A DNA stretch of 64,000 nt, taken from Combretum micranthum (Eukaryota; Streptophyta; Magnoliopsida; Myrtales; Combretaceae). Below, piece by piece: positions 11,996 through 26,082 of the stretch; the stretch's first letter is position 1, and every line of letters begins with the position of its first letter. A program made the position numbers and the translations under genes. The DNA lies in NCBI GenBank assembly GCA_024138025.1, contig JAMXBD010002782.1, forward strand, positions 1 to 64,000, read 5' to 3'. The notes below the pieces were generated by a model. That model had not been told where the DNA came from. It saw nothing but the letters and a program-made list of their open reading frames with translations, and made no database searches.

Positions 11996-12310
11996 GCGAC
12001 GTTTACACGTGGCTATTCTAATGCATTGGCGACGTCTACATGTGTGGTTGTTGTTTTATTTAGCGACGTTTACATGTGGCTATTCTAATGATTGTTATAT
12101 TTATTTAGCGACGTTTACACATGGCTATTGTAATGCATTGGCGACGTCTACATGTGTGGTTGTTGTTTTATTTAGCGACGTTTACACGTGGATATTCTAA
12201 TGATTGTTATATTTATTTAGCGACGTTTACACATGGCTATTGTAATGCATTGGCGACGTCTACATATGTGGTTGTTGTTTTATTTAGCAACGTTTAAACA
12301 TGGCTATTCT
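11996..12310. repeat. Subterminal tandem array, 112-bp unit
   Basis: GCGACGTTTACAC recurs at 11,996, 12,108 and 12,220, giving a 112-bp period for about 2.8 copies. Each unit holds several ACGT-core motifs: GCGACGTTTACACGTGGC, GCGACGTCTACATGTG and GCGACGTTTACATGTGGC. Arrays like this bind the TNPA-type protein in En/Spm. The open frame across it is incidental. Confidence 0.7.
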
Positions 12311-12730
12311 TGTTAAGGAGATGTTAATGCTCAAATTGTTTTATTTGGCAATATATATTTGTTTAGTGCAACATATGCACAATTGGCAATATAAACCTGT
12401 TTGCACATAATATAATTGATACCTGCTATTACTTCAGCACATGTAATTTATATATGAAAAAATGTCACTAATACATTTTGGAGCATATAATGCGCTCGAT
12501 ATGTAATAAAAACTAATAACATTAAAATTACTTAAAGATCACCATGACCATCGTTGCATTAAAGGGAAAAAAAAAACCAAAAACAATATGGTTTAGTGTC
12601 CTTACAAGAAACGTTAGCGTAAACTCCAAATTACATCAAAATGGGCATATGTACACACTTTATCACATTGATTTGACCCCATTCATGTCAGTGTGATAAA
12701 GTCAAAAAACAAAAACAAAAAACTGACTAC

Positions 12731-15700
12731 TTAATTTTCTTCCTCACTATTGACATCATCATCTCCAAGCGATGGATTTGATGAAGCATGTCGTGCACTT
12801 GCAGAAGTAGTTCCATTTGGATTTGCTGTCACACAATATACAAATTAAATATAATTATTAAATTGTTAAAAGAAACACAAATGAGATAATGAAAAATGAC
12901 TCATGATAACTAACCTGAACTACTGGGAAAACTTGATATAAGTTGTTGTACAAGTCGAGTTAGCTTATCAAGCTGTAAATACCATTAAGTAGCAAATTCA
13001 ATTCAAGAAAATCGGAAAAAATCTAGTTGAGCTATTTAAGTAGTCTATCAAATCAAATTTAAACTTTCTAATATTCAATTTGACTATAAATATTAAGTAA
13101 GTTCAACTAAAGTTTCATGTTAATATTATACTAATCAAAATTTAAAACATTTTTTTCCTTCACAAATTAAGTGTAAATGGATTCAAGCTTTAAAATTTTA
13201 ACTTTGGTTTGAAATTTTGAATCAAGTTTGAGATTACACTTAACACTATCTCGATTCAACTTGTTTATAGATCCAAATGCATGGACGAAAAGAAGATGTG
13301 AAAGTGTAGTCTTATTAACATAAATAGCAAAAGTTATGACTTATGTATAAAACGTTAACCACAACACACCAAGTATTCTCTGATGGCCTAGTGATAAACC
13401 TGAAAATTACATTATAGGAACATCCACAAGGTAACATAGACACGCAAATACATAACAAAGTAAAAAACTAAACCAAAATAGGACATAAAGTCATGGACAC
13501 ACGCCTAATATCTCGACTGTATATATTGCAGACATCGTGATCGCTTCAATTGTTATGTCACATTTGCATATATTTAAACACATGTAATGCCTAACAGAAA
13601 AGGTAGGGTTCTGCCACATCCTAGAGGACTTATTTCCCACAATTCCTTAACCTACACAGTGTATGTCCAAGAGAAAATCCAAGGACCTTTAGGTTCTGCC
13701 ACAATCACCCTTGGAAGCCGTATTAAAGTTTATTTACCTGTTGAGTTTGTTGCTGGCGTAATGTTTTTTCCTCTTGCAATTCAGCTCTTAACTCCTCCAT
13801 CTCATTCTGTCTTCGTGTTGATTTCCCCATAGATGGTGGTCCATATCCTCTTCCAGGATGGTAGTCAGATCTGTTACTTGCATTCATAAATATGTCAACA
13901 ATCTCTTGTGGTGTCTTTGGGTTGTCAGAAGATTGTGAATCCTCATACATTTTCACCATCTTCTCCTACATTATGAAAACTAAAACATAACATCCGCAAC
14001 ATATTGCTTATTTAATAACATATTCAAAATAAAACTTAACCCATAGACTTACATAATCTTCAGAAGCTTGTTGTGAAACCCAACCACCAGTACTGTTAGG
14101 CCTTGGTTCACGATATCGAGTTTGCTTAAAGAACTCGATAGCATTGGGCAGTTGGTGATTTTGATTGATCTACATACACATATATATATTACAAAAATGT
14201 TAAACACTTGAGTAAGCTTACTACTACATGTTAGAAATTATATGAGTTGCTACTTACGTGCTCATTCCTTCTGCTCTCAAAAGATCGAGAGCTAAACCTA
14301 TGCAAGTATTTGACAGAACCACGTGCTTCTTTCCCGATCATTGATTTGGTCCTCTATTAATTAAAAACAGTGACATATTTATGTAGTTATTACTTGAAAT
14401 CCCAAGAAAAATGGGTATGTAGAGTTTACCTTCTTCGATGGGTCATTAGAATGTAAAATTGCCTTTTCTTCTGCAATCTCTTTAGTCCATTGTTCCGTCA
14501 TCTTCTTCCAATCATCTTCATTCGATCCTTTAGGTGTTGCTACATCACCAATCTCCATCCATCTCCTCTTAGTTTTACTTCGATGATTTCTAAGCAGACT
14601 CCCCATCCATTTATCAGCAGCAGCAAATTTGTTGCCATTTTTTACTACATCATCAATATTCAATCGATTCTACATCAACCATATCAGTTAAGACAAAAGA
14701 ATGATTAGTAACATCACATAATAAGTAAGTAATATGAAAAGAAAGTTTAGTCTACATTTTACCTTGACCCTCTCCCAAGCTCGTTGTTTCTCCATCTTAT
14801 CTAATTTTCTCCAATCTTCACCATCAAGAGGCAACAAGTCCCTGCATGCTTTCCCTATCTCAGATGCTAATTTTGAGGATTGATCTGCCGAAACAGGACA
14901 TCCTCCGGATGTAGTAAACTCAACTAGCATTTTCCCCTTTCGCTTCATATTCTCCCGCTCAAGTGCTTCACCACGATATGCACTCCTCTTACCAACAGAT
15001 CGTGTTGAGCTCTCAGTTGCTACAATTATAAGAGAATGGTTTTTAACTTGCACACTTTCAATAATTTATTGCATACATTTATAAAGCTTACCAAGAGATT
15101 CAGTATTATTAGACGTGTGGCTGTGCTCTTGGGGCTTATCCACTTGACCATTGTTCATTTCCCGTATATCTGGAGCTTCATTCTCTACATTTAATAGGAA
15201 AAAAAAAAAATCACATTACATATGTTAATATTCAAAGCTAAATACACAACAAGGATAGTGGGAATAGAATTAGAAATATGAGTATAGAGAGCACTTATAT
15301 TTGACCATATGAAAATAGGAAAAAATTAGAGACATGCAAAACTACACGTACCTAAGCAAAATCAAAATTATGTAAGACATTACAGACCAAACATGTCAAC
15401 ACATTAATTTTTATCTCTAAACGTAAATTTTTATTACAAAACCATTATTATTGATGAAACTAGGGTGTGCCCGTCATGATATTTTTTAGCGTCTCAAAAT
15501 TATAACTTTATAGGATTTTATCGTATACTGAAATCCTGCTGAAAAAAGGGTCATGAGGAGAATTTAGATTTAAATGAAATAAAGCAAAATAAAAAAAAAA
15601 AAACATGACATTACTAGTTTTGCCAACAAAAAAACCTCTTGACTTTTACCGTAGCTCGTCGGTTGTGAACTTGAACAGGTTTATCATGGTGAGCAATTTC

Positions 15701-16667
15701 CTTTCAATACACCATGCGGTCAATTTATTTTTACATGACAATCTATCAAATGAAGTTAGAGGCATAAATGGGTCTTTATTCGTAGCAATGAAAAAAGTAT
15801 TCAACTACCAATAAACCAATAACATTTAATAAATCAACAACTAAGGCTGAAAGTTTGAGGGCAGTATTCATTATTTATAAATCAACGATAGACTTAAAGC
15901 TAAAGAACATTATTCAATATCTACAAAACAACATCACAGATTGAAAGCTAAAGAGAATTATTCAACTCTAAATGTAATATCTATAAATCAACATCACAGA
16001 TTGAAACCAGTGGACTACTCTTGAATACTGCAAAGAAAATAATGTAGTCCAAAAGGTTGTTGCAACTTCAGGTAAATATCATGTATGGTTCAAGCTTTTA
16101 GGACTTCTCTTAACTTCTATGGGTAACTTGGTTCGTTGAACATATATACATGTTTATGTGCGTGCGTTTATCATGTCCTATTCATGATGATGTTCTGGAA
16201 GAAGATCTGAGTAGTATAATTTAAGCAAATTCTAGGAGGGATCTGTTGTTAAAGTTGATTTTACTAGTTGTATGGACAGGTAATTGATTTTCCAAACCTA
16301 TCTTCTACATTTATATGCCAATTTCACACCACTTACCTGGAGTGTGGTTTCGATCAGCTGAATTGCTGCCCTGTAAGGATGCATTTGCTGGACTTATGTT
16401 GATACCTTCACCATGTGGAGTGTCATTTGCTGTAGTAGAACACAAAATCAATTTGAATTACCAATTTATACTAACTTATTCTACTTTAATGATATGTCCA
16501 ACTGGAATACCTAAGGCTTCAGAAGGATTAGGTGGCTGGTTGTGTTGTTCTGATTGGTGCATATCATCCCCAGAATGGTGAGAATCCGACTCATCACGAA
16601 TAGGTAGTCGAGTATCTCGTTTAATCCTCCCTCCTCTCCTGTGAACATTCCTTCGACCACCAGCCAT
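12731..16667 (-). CDS. Plant transposase of the Transposase_24 (Ptta/En-Spm) type, ten exons
   Basis: This is the accessory CACTA protein, which in the En/Spm system binds subterminal repeats. I read ten exons: 16667-16511, 16429-16337, 15184-15092, 15019-14763, 14669-14430, 14353-14258, 14169-14053, 13965-13738, 12972-12915 and 12825-12731. All have GT-AG borders and compatible phases, giving about 477 residues with no stop. The start is MAGGRRNVHR, an Arg-rich N-terminus followed by a polar linker. The conserved core runs from KRSAYRGEALE through WMGSLLRNHRSKTK to GSVKYLHRFSSRSFESRRNE and WVSQQASEDYEKMV. A short Glu/Gln-rich coiled coil (NEMEELRAELQEEKTLRQQQ) comes near the C-terminus, which is acidic. 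The family is judged from core and position beside TNP2. The first exon could be longer. Confidence 0.72.
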
Positions 16668-16993
16668 TACAAACCTGAAAATGAAAAAAGGAGGCGTAAG
16701 TTAGTCATTAGAAAATAAACAACATAATAGCTTGGCAACATCATTCAATATATAAAAGCTTATGCTAATATCATCGCCTTAAAAAAAAGGAAAAAATTGA
16801 TCTTGCAAGCATAATTAAGGAAATAAATTTAAAAAAAAAAAAACATAACCATTCAATTTGCATCGCTACTGTCATAATCCACCAGCGTCTCATCCATCTC
16901 CTCATTCTCATCCTCATCTTCACTGGATTCAATACCGGCATCATGCTCTATATGTGTAGATGCTTGCACTGTTCCTCTAATAACCTCCCTATA
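16668..16993 (-). other. Gap between the two CACTA genes
   Basis: A short AT-rich spacer separates the stop of the TNP2-like gene from the start of the Transposase_24-type gene. On the minus strand, part of 16,860-16,993 is rich in GAT/GAA acidic codons just past the TNP2 stop. I see no further gene. Confidence 0.4.
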
Positions 16994-19900
16994 CTATTCA
17001 ACAGTCTCATGACCTACATCAGTTCTCAATAGCACATCAACATCGCAATCGATTACTGGATGCAGCTCATTTCCTCCATCACCATCATCTATGAAATGTT
17101 CATCTAAGATCTCATCTGCTAATCGAGCCTCCACATCAGTTAACAAATTTGCACCACCTTCAAGCGAGTCCATATTATAGATGTGGCGATGCTCAAACTG
17201 TTGCACAACACGCCATTCAGTCCCTAGTTTCATGTCCTCTACATAAAATATTTGCTTAGCTTGTGATGCTAGCACGTACGGATCATTTTCATACCACGTA
17301 CGAGTAATCTTAATGCTTTTAAAGCCATCATCAACTCGAACATGCCGCATGTTAGTGTCCCACCACTTGCACTTAAACAAGATCACGCTTTTGTTTCTAA
17401 CATAAGTAAACTCATATATATCTGTCAAAACCCCATAAAATTCAATTTTCGTGTCTCCTTCATTTCCCTCTACAAGCACTCCACTATTCTGAGTCTTCTT
17501 CCTATCATCAAATTCTGTTGTATGAAATCGCACACCATTGTATATCAATTTGTTGTATCTCTTGAAACATGAATCGGGTCCTAATGATAATGCATATAAC
17601 GCACTGATGACCGGGTCACCACTTTCATACAACGCACTCATCTGCAATAATGACAACAAAATAGACAATCAGGCCTATTTTCTTAAACTTCCTTTACCTA
17701 TAGCCTTAGTATATGTGGGCATTGTTAATTATATTTACCTTATTCATAAACCATTGACTAAATTCACTCTTGTGACGCTCATCTATGTCATCACCATTTT
17801 GTGAGCTTAAAATGTCGATATGTTCACTGCAACATAAATTTCACTGTGGTTAAGTAATACACACAAATTTTAATAGTTCTCTAACATAGTAAAAATGATC
17901 TAATGACAGCCACTTACGCTAAATATGGTTGCATCTCCTGACAATTATTGATAATGTACCATTTGGCGATTTCGACCTCCTCATCTGATAATACCACATA
18001 TGTAGGTGGAGAAATAAAACCAACCCTATTTGTAAAGATGTCCAGCCCACCATCTTCCAGAGAATCAAAGTTCCTATCTGGTCGGTTAAATATTGTCTCC
18101 AAGTCTTCTAAGTGAAGGGAGCACCAAGTCAAGCACTCATGAACAACATAGGCTTCAGCAATTGAACCTTCCGGATAAGCTCTATTCGAACAAATTGCTT
18201 TAAAGAGCCTAAGTATCTACATAGTAAAATTTAAATTAGGGGAGAAAAAATGCAAACATTCAAAAAAAAAACATTAAAATAAAGATGTTATGTGTTGTAT
18301 TCACAATGTACCTTTCAATAGGATACATCCAGCGGTAAGCAACAGGTCCAGCCATTAGGGCCTCTTGAGGTAAGTGGATAGCTAGATGCACCATTACATC
18401 GAAAAAGGCAGGTGGAAAGATTAGCTCTAACTTGCACAATATTGTGACAATATCGCTCTGCATCTTTTGTAACTCCTCAACATTCAACATACGTCGGCAC
18501 AACCTCTCGAAGAAGGTCCCGAGCTCAGATATGGTGGTGGTGACATCTCTAGGCAATAAGCCACGAATACCCACAGGCAATAGCCTTTGAAGCAACACAT
18601 GGCAATCATGACTCTTCATACCAGAAAGTTTTGAGCATGAGTTGTCTACACACCTACCTATATGTGATGCATAACCATCGGGTAATCTAATATTCCTTAG
18701 AAATTGACAGAATAATTTTCTTTCAGAGTTACTTAATGCATAACTTGCACATGGCATTAAATACTTGCCATCACCCCGCTTCAATAGATGTAGTTCCTTC
18801 CGAATACCAAGTTCCTCTAGATCAAGCCTAGCTTTATAAGTGTCTTTTGTTTTCCATCAATCCTAAGAATTGTGTAGATAATATTCTCACAAATATTCTT
18901 CTCAATATGCATGACATCAAGATTATGTCTAAGCTTTAACTTTGACCAATATGGCAATTGAAAGAATATGGACTTCTTAACCCAGTTGAACCCGCCAACA
19001 TGATGTGCTCTTTTAACTTTCTCTGGATGCTTTCCCATACCCACATCTACCACTGTACGTAATTGGTGAAGAATGTCTTCACTAGAATATGGTTCGGGAG
19101 CTTCACGATTATCACGCATTCCATCAAATTTCAAGCTACGTCTCCACCTATGTTCCTTTGGCAACCACATCCTATGACCAACATACCCAATCTTGCTATT
19201 AAGTCTTATTGATGGTGTTTGATCTTCGCATACAGGACAAGCACTGTATCCTTTTGTGCTCCACCCAGACAAATTCCCATAAGCTGGAAAGTCATTGATG
19301 GTCCACATCAATGCAGCATGCATATTAAAAGAAGACTTCGAGTATGCATCATATGTCCATAGTCCATTGACCCAAAGATCATTCAACTCATCAATCAAAG
19401 GTTGCATGTAAACATCGATCTCCTTCCCTGGTGCTTTAGGCCCAGGGATTAACAACGTCATCATGAAATACTCTTTCTTCATGCACATCCATGGTGGTAA
19501 GTTGTATGTAAGAAGCACTACTGGCCACATGCTATATGACTGGCTCATGGTACCAAAAGGGTTAAAGCCATCACTAGCTAACCCCAACCGCACATTACGA
19601 CTATCCTTTGCAAAGTCTGGAAATTCATTATCAAAATTAATCCAAGATTGCCCATCAGCTGGATGGCTCATAATGTTTTCTTGTCTCTTATGTTCATCTT
19701 TATGCCAACGCATTTTTTGAGCAACCTTAGGATTCATGAAAAGGCGTTGCAACCTTGGTTTTACAGGAAAGTACCGCAGAATCTTATGAGGAATGGGCTT
19801 TCTAGACCCTCCAGACATCTTATACCTAGAAGTACCACAAGTAGGGCAACTGGTAAGATGCTTGTTCGTACCCCAAAATAAGCAACAATCATATTTACAT

Positions 19901-20595
19901 GCATGAATACTGTGGTAACCCATACCCAACCCTCTTAAGTACTTGTTTGCATGATAGTATGAAGTGGGAAGAGACTCTCCATTAGGTATCACATCACGCA
20001 AAAGTTGTAGAAGCATGTCGAACGACTTGTTAGTCCACTTATTGTATACTTTCAAGTGGAGAAGCTTCACTATAAAGGAGAATTTAGAGAACTTACAACC
20101 CGGATAAAGCTTTTGTTGTGAGTCAGCTCTTAAACCACTTAAAAAATCTGTTGGAAGATCGAAGCCATCTCGGAGACTTGCATCTTCCTCTTGATTCGTA
20201 GCAAAAGCCCCTAAATCTTCAAGCATTTCATCAAGCCCGTCAATGTCATCATCATTTACAACATTGTACTCCACCTCATTATATATCATTTCACTCTCTA
20301 TATGACGAATTCTACCACGCGGTCCACTAGGCAATTCAATAGTCGGCTCCTCACCATGATATATCCAACACTTATAAGTTATGTCTATCCCATCAACAAG
20401 CAAGTGTGCTCTAATCACATTCACGGTGTACGAGTTGTTATTTAAACACCTCCTGCATGGACAATTTAACTCCGTGTTTCCTCCATATTTCAATTGCATG
20501 TATGCAACGAAAAATTCTACACCTCGTTGATACTCTTCACTTCCAATGTCGCAATTCATCCAATTCTTATCCATGTGTATTCTAAGAAAAGCCAT
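16994..20595 (-). pseudogene. TNP2-like CACTA transposase, four exons, one frameshift
   Basis: This is the catalytic protein of the transposon. Exons: 20595-18312, 18216-17918, 17826-17739 and 17641-16994. Exon 1 opens with a transposase-associated domain (MDKNWMN, NCPCRRCLN), then the Transposase_21 core. Candidate catalytic acids are D342 (ASDGFNPF), D435 (TINDFPAYG) and E565 (MHIEKNI). A zinc-ribbon-like pair CPTC sits near residue 250. After that come a DUF4218-like region (LPPQ-type motif LAIHLPQEALMAGPVAYRW, MYPIER) and a DUF4216-like C-terminus (GVRFHTTEF, FYGVLTDIYEFTY, LFKCKWWDT). Near 18,845-18,855, in an A-rich run, one base is missing: the frame goes from KQKTLIKLGLI-stop to the expected KDTYKARLDLEELG. 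Otherwise it is full length, about 1,100 residues. The damage looks recent. Confidence 0.85.
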
Positions 20596-20820
20596 AGAAA
20601 GAAAGAATTACAACCACACTAAAATAATATCAGTAGATTAAAAAGAGAAAGGAAAAGGAAAAGGACGAATGAAATAATCTTAAATACACATAAGGTTTTT
20701 AATGTTGTTTTTAGTAAGAGTGAAATCAATGCAAATGGATTTAAATACATATATGTTATGTTCATGCATATATGAAACCAACACTATCTCTATACCATGC
20801 TTCAACGTGTGGACTTCCTA

Positions 20821-20940
20821 TTTTGGTCAATGAATTGACATGACAATTTGAAAAGTTAAGATTAAATTGAGTTTAAAATGAAATTTTAAATTTCGCAATA
20901 TAGTATTATTTCTTATAGTAATGGAAATGAAAGAAAATAT
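20821..20940 (+). repeat. Interior repeat pair R1 (with 29,136-29,250)
   Basis: Both copies share AAAAGTTAAGATTAAATTGA and then AAATGAAATTTTAAA in the same orientation, with scattered differences. They lie in the extra DNA of the CACTA element. Confidence 0.55.
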
Positions 20941-23900
20941 ATTAATTATAATCTCTTGAACTGACATATCATAGGCATGCAAATAAGACATAAAAATGAG
21001 AGGACCAAAATGGCACAAGTGCACTTGATCACCGATCTGACAAACAGCTCAAATTACCAGGCCTCAATCTTTTTTCCTGATTTTTATCTTTATTTTTAAA
21101 CTTTTTCTGTTTTTAGACTGGCTACTTTAACCTGACCAAGATGAATCAAGTATGAGATTAGTCGCTTGCATGATCCTCGTGTTTTCAGTTTACATGCATA
21201 CATATGAAATGCTAAGCATTGAATGCAAATGTGTTATTTCAAGTCGCACTTATCTCAAATTGAGGTTCAGGTCTAGAGTTGAGTCCAACTTACAAATTCG
21301 AATCCTAAATAATCAACATAAATGCAAATGAAGTATCAAAACAATTTCATGAATCCCTTCCAGAAGAAGCATAAAAAATGGATTGCAACTCCATATAGCT
21401 TCCTCTAATTAACATTTCTCAATAATTTCACACGATATCATATATCAACAGCATTTCATAAAATTTTGACATAAATTTTATCACAAGGCTTTCTATAAAC
21501 ATGCAGGTTCTTATGTAATGATTTCTCAATAAACTATATCATAATGCCTAAATTACTTCAAAATCACGCATTACAAACTGGTAATTAATCATATTAATAT
21601 ATTGCAGAAAAGAACTTCTTCCTCTTTTTAATTAATTTGACAATGATATTTTATCGAAGAGAAAATTCAATATTTTATTTATAGTATAAATGCTAGTTTT
21701 GTATAAACATAACTTTCATTAGTTTTAAAAATAAATCGAGGCACTAAATTGATATCATAGTTTCAAGTGTGGAAAATTGATGTATGCTGTGAGGCTAAGG
21801 GTAGTAACGTTGATTTAAGAAATTCAATCCTATAAAGGATACTCAAACCATACCTTCTGATTCCCTTGCTATATTATCACTCTGAGCTTCATTTGATTGG
21901 ATGGACTTTTCTATCTGCTGAAGTTCCTTTCAATTGTGATGCATCTCTCAAACTTCTGGTGTGCTAACATATGAAATCCAACTGTATCAATGGCAACCAG
22001 CACAGGGCATTGGTATCAAGAGAACTACAGAAAAAAATGAAAAGAATTTTATGATCTTTCAGGGAAAGATAAAAACATAGATAAATAATCATTTTGTAAT
22101 TGAATTATGAATCCGTTGTAGAAACAAGTAGATGCATGTAAAGCTTAGACAAAACTTTGATCACTTAAGACGCTCATTGTGAGCAGATCGCTCATACATT
22201 CTATACATAAGTTGGCAACAACAAATTAAACATGCCATAGCTTATCATATTAAGTTGGCAACAACAAATTAAATATACCACAGCTTATCATATCAAGTGT
22301 CAAGAAGCGGTTTAAATAGCACAAATAACTTAAATTCATATGCAACATGAATTTTAAATGTCAAATAGAAATATAGAGTGTAGTGCTATAAGAGAGCCTT
22401 TGAAGTCACCCAATCAATATTATTGGACAATACACAACATACACAAGCAAATAAATCAAAACACGCACAACAGGCTTGTAAAGCTTTAATGAAATAATAT
22501 AAATTGCAAAAACCTCTAACAGCCATCAAGCACATAAAATTACCGAAAGGAGCAAAACACTCTATATCATAATGCAAAATGTTAAAATTTTGTAATTATA
22601 TACATCTGAGATTAAGGATAGCTGCAAAATAAACAGGAAATTTGATTACCACCTAAAAACCAACATAGATAGAGCAATCTGTATACTTAATTGATAGGAG
22701 GCATTATTGTTTGATTTAGTAAAGCACAAACTCGGGCCACAAAATGGCTAACATATATCATTTCAGCATATACGCCAAAGGTTATTGACCCTTCTTTTCC
22801 TTTAGTAAAAAGCTTAAGAAAGAAAGAACCTTGTTCCTCACAACCTACTTCTGCAATAGATATTCATGTACTTTACATGACAAAAAAGATCTTTGTTAGT
22901 GCCCTATCAACATAAAGGCAAGTGCACACACACTAAATCAAACAGAAATAAAAAAATGAGATGAATGTTCTGTTTCATAAGGAGAAAAAAGTTTGATATC
23001 AGATTACGGATAAACCACTACATTTTTATAAGTAGACCAATAAAGCAATAAAACCCATTTATGCATGAGAGATGAGACTATTGAATCAATATATGCATCT
23101 CATTGTTCTACTTGTAAAAAAAAAATTAAGGAAAAAAACTACATATATGTAAGTTGTACCTTGAGCACCTAACTATTTTTTCATATCTCCATACTTTACT
23201 CGCATGTTGTAGAGAAACCGGGTGAAGAAAGAAATAAAACTGGGGAAAAAAAACAGATTTGGCACGATGTAAAAATTATATGATTAGAAAATTACTTCAA
23301 ACAATGGGAACAATGATTTTATAGTTTAATATATGTGAAATACACTATAAATGGACTGCTATCTTTAACTGATTTCTAAATCTCTTTCCTAACCATTATT
23401 GGTGAAGAGATAATTGAATGATATTATTAATGGACTTGGGAGGGAAACGAAAATCAGAAAAAACATTCAATCTGTTTAACATTTTCCAAAACGATGTGAT
23501 GCACAAACAGCTCAAATTATAGGCTACCGTCCTCACTTGCAATACGAAATACATGAGCAACTGAATCAAAAAGTAGAACAGGTAACAAAGACAAGTGTAA
23601 ACATTCGTAAGATTAAAATGGTTGCAAAAAAATAAAAATCTTCATTGGTTTTCCCGTCATTTATCAAGAGAATGAATCAAAAGTTTTAGTAACAAGAATT
23701 AGATGTCTGATGTCCCATGCCCGTATCCTTTCCACCAGAAAACAGCAGACAAAATAAAGCATCACAATAATAATAAAATAATTTATTGTTTAGGGCGGCA
23801 ATAATTACTTAAATAAGATCGATTTAAAAATAATTACATAATGTACAGTAGTAAAATCGTGATCTAAATACAAGATATAACAGAATTTAAATACAAGTTA

Positions 23901-23965
23901 TAACAAAATTGTAAGCTAAGATATATTGAGTTGTAATTGAATTTCTATTTGTACAACCCATATGT

Positions 23966-24191
23966 AAAACTTCAAAGGGTATAATGGGTTTTCTTGGTTT
24001 TGCAATACAGTAGTTACAAAATGAGATACCAAGTACATTCTGTTTGTCTTCAAATCATGACCTAGCAATATAAACACAATCATAGGATTTGATCTTAGTA
24101 CTACCACTATACAACAATACAATTCACAAAATCCTACTGCAAGGAATTGGCAAAAAAAAATTTTATGATATAAATGCCAACATAGCAGCAT
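23966..24191 (-). repeat. Interior repeat pair R2 (with 28,679-28,903)
   Basis: The minus-strand translations of the two copies share FVTTVLQNQENPL and FVTSVLQNQENPL, LYCCIVVVL and LHCCIVVIL, and more. The order of R1 and R2 differs between the two places, so this is not one simple tandem duplication. I do not think either open frame is a gene. Confidence 0.55.
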
Positions 24192-24533
24192 GTATTACAG
24201 CAAAGCTACTTAGAACCCAAAATGACTAATAACTTCAATGACATAAAAACAACACAAAACTCAACCCTTTCTCTACTACACAGAACAAAGGTCCCAACTT
24301 CCAATAATAGCAAAATGTGCACTAATCAATAAGTACAGTACAATGCTTAGTACAGGGTAATTTTTTTGGCAATGTTCATAGTCCAAACCAGGGTAAGGTA
24401 TACCAAATAAATAGGTATTTCAATAAGCAAATAATCCATGTGAAAATATCAAAATTAAATTCTCAGATTGCAAATTGTAAGAATAACAACAGTTCTTATT
24501 GCTAGCCTTTGCCTTTGCTGAGCTGGATCTCAC

Positions 24534-26024
24534 TAGTATAGACAGCTTAGATGTTGATTTTCGCTGAGGCAAGTGTTGGGTCTAGAGAAGAAGGAAAACA
24601 ATAGTAAGAGTAAGAAAAAGAAAGGATATATATATATATATATATATGGACTTTATTGGAGTAAGCATATTTGTATATATACACTAGGCAATGAAATGCT
24701 ACAATGCGTGTGCTCAAAAATTAGTTAGAGGCCATTCATTTCATAATGGAATAAAACTGTAATAAATATCCATTTGTAGTTGCACTTGTAATAGACTGTG
24801 AATAAACATTACACTGCTCACTTGGATGTAATGAATTATTAATATGATGTTTGCTTGAGTTAATTAAATTGACAAATAATCCATAAATTAATAACAACAA
24901 TACCAAAAAGCCCATCCTATATGCGCACGCTATAACAAATGCTATCTAGTATCTCCGAACGTTTCAAACCAAAAGCGACCTTCAAGAGCAAAATGAGAGT
25001 CTGACAATCAGCACTCCCAAAGCATTAGTTAGGTGTAAATTACAATCGGATTTTACTTGGACATTATCGTCCTTTGATGTATGAAAATACATATTTCTAG
25101 TGAATGTGAGAGACTAAAACTGCCTCCTTTGCACAAAACAGAAGAGAATGAAATAAAATTAAAACAGGACTTAACTTATAAGCTCATAAATCAATAAACA
25201 ACCAAATATCAACTGTTTAGAGGAACAACTAAATGTAACATTAAAATTGCACATTAACCCCTGTAGCTTAGTTGTGGCTGCGTAGGCATGGTAAAGACAG
25301 GAAATGAACCGTGATCCTCTCATGCCCATTCCAAAAAGAACCCCCATTATGATTATATTACTACCAATTATTAGAACAATATTAATGAGTATTAAATGGG
25401 AATGCAAATTGTTAGCATAATTAATCGAAAATAATCCAGGAAAAAAATTAATAATGAAGCACTTCTACCATTATGTTATTAACAAAAAACAAGCGGCATT
25501 TATATATTACACAGAACGAGCACGGATTTGTAATAAAATTAGGTTGAATGATTCATAAGTTAGCCATACAAAAGGAACATAAAGAATAAAATCAAAGTTC
25601 CAATAAAAATCATACAACATCAACATGAATTATGTACTCAAACCTATAAGTGTAACCTTATTGCAAACAGAAATTGTGGGGCGAAAAAGTATGAGAATTC
25701 AGCAAGGCAAATATGTAGTTATAACTATATTAATGGTCGCTCCCCAAGCTTTAAACTGTGGATTCATCACTGATCATTATCTTAAATTCGTATGATTGTC
25801 TAAACAGTGACTGCTTGTACTCATTGAATAATAATATAATAGGTCAAGAAAGCAAAATGTTATTAAGAAGCTAACTTGTATTTATTTATTTTTTTTTCCA
25901 TCCAATTTGACAGTAATTCAACCACATGACAAGCATGTACAAAGAAAGAAAAAAGAGCATTAAAACAAAGCTTCACCTAAACCTTTTACACTATCGTGCT
26001 CTTTTCCACTATAGAAAGAAGCAA

Positions 26025-26082
<58 letters not shown>

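Larger units (their letters stand above)
20596..24533. other. CACTA interior, AT-rich, no confident gene
   Basis: AT-rich DNA separates the TNP2 start from the nearest exon-like segment. A possible minus-strand exon ends at a donor near 21,855 (SIQSNEAQSDNIARESE, then GTATGG), but its other border and phase are unclear. Blocks at 20,821-20,940 and 23,966-24,191 recur near 29.1 and 28.7 kb. Confidence 0.4.

Noticed and set aside
11996..12310. CRISPR-like array
   Set aside because: The repeats are a 112-bp subterminal array of a plant CACTA element, not short repeats with unique spacers.
19463..19881. Plus-strand frames inside the TNP2-like gene
   Set aside because: Antisense shadows of the transposase; no domain.
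21840..21980. Exon with SIQSNEAQSDNIARESE
   Set aside because: It has a good donor but an uncertain acceptor, and neighbouring frames contain stops; not added to the exon chain.
26025..26080. Poly-Asn reading frame
   Set aside because: It is only an AAT microsatellite.
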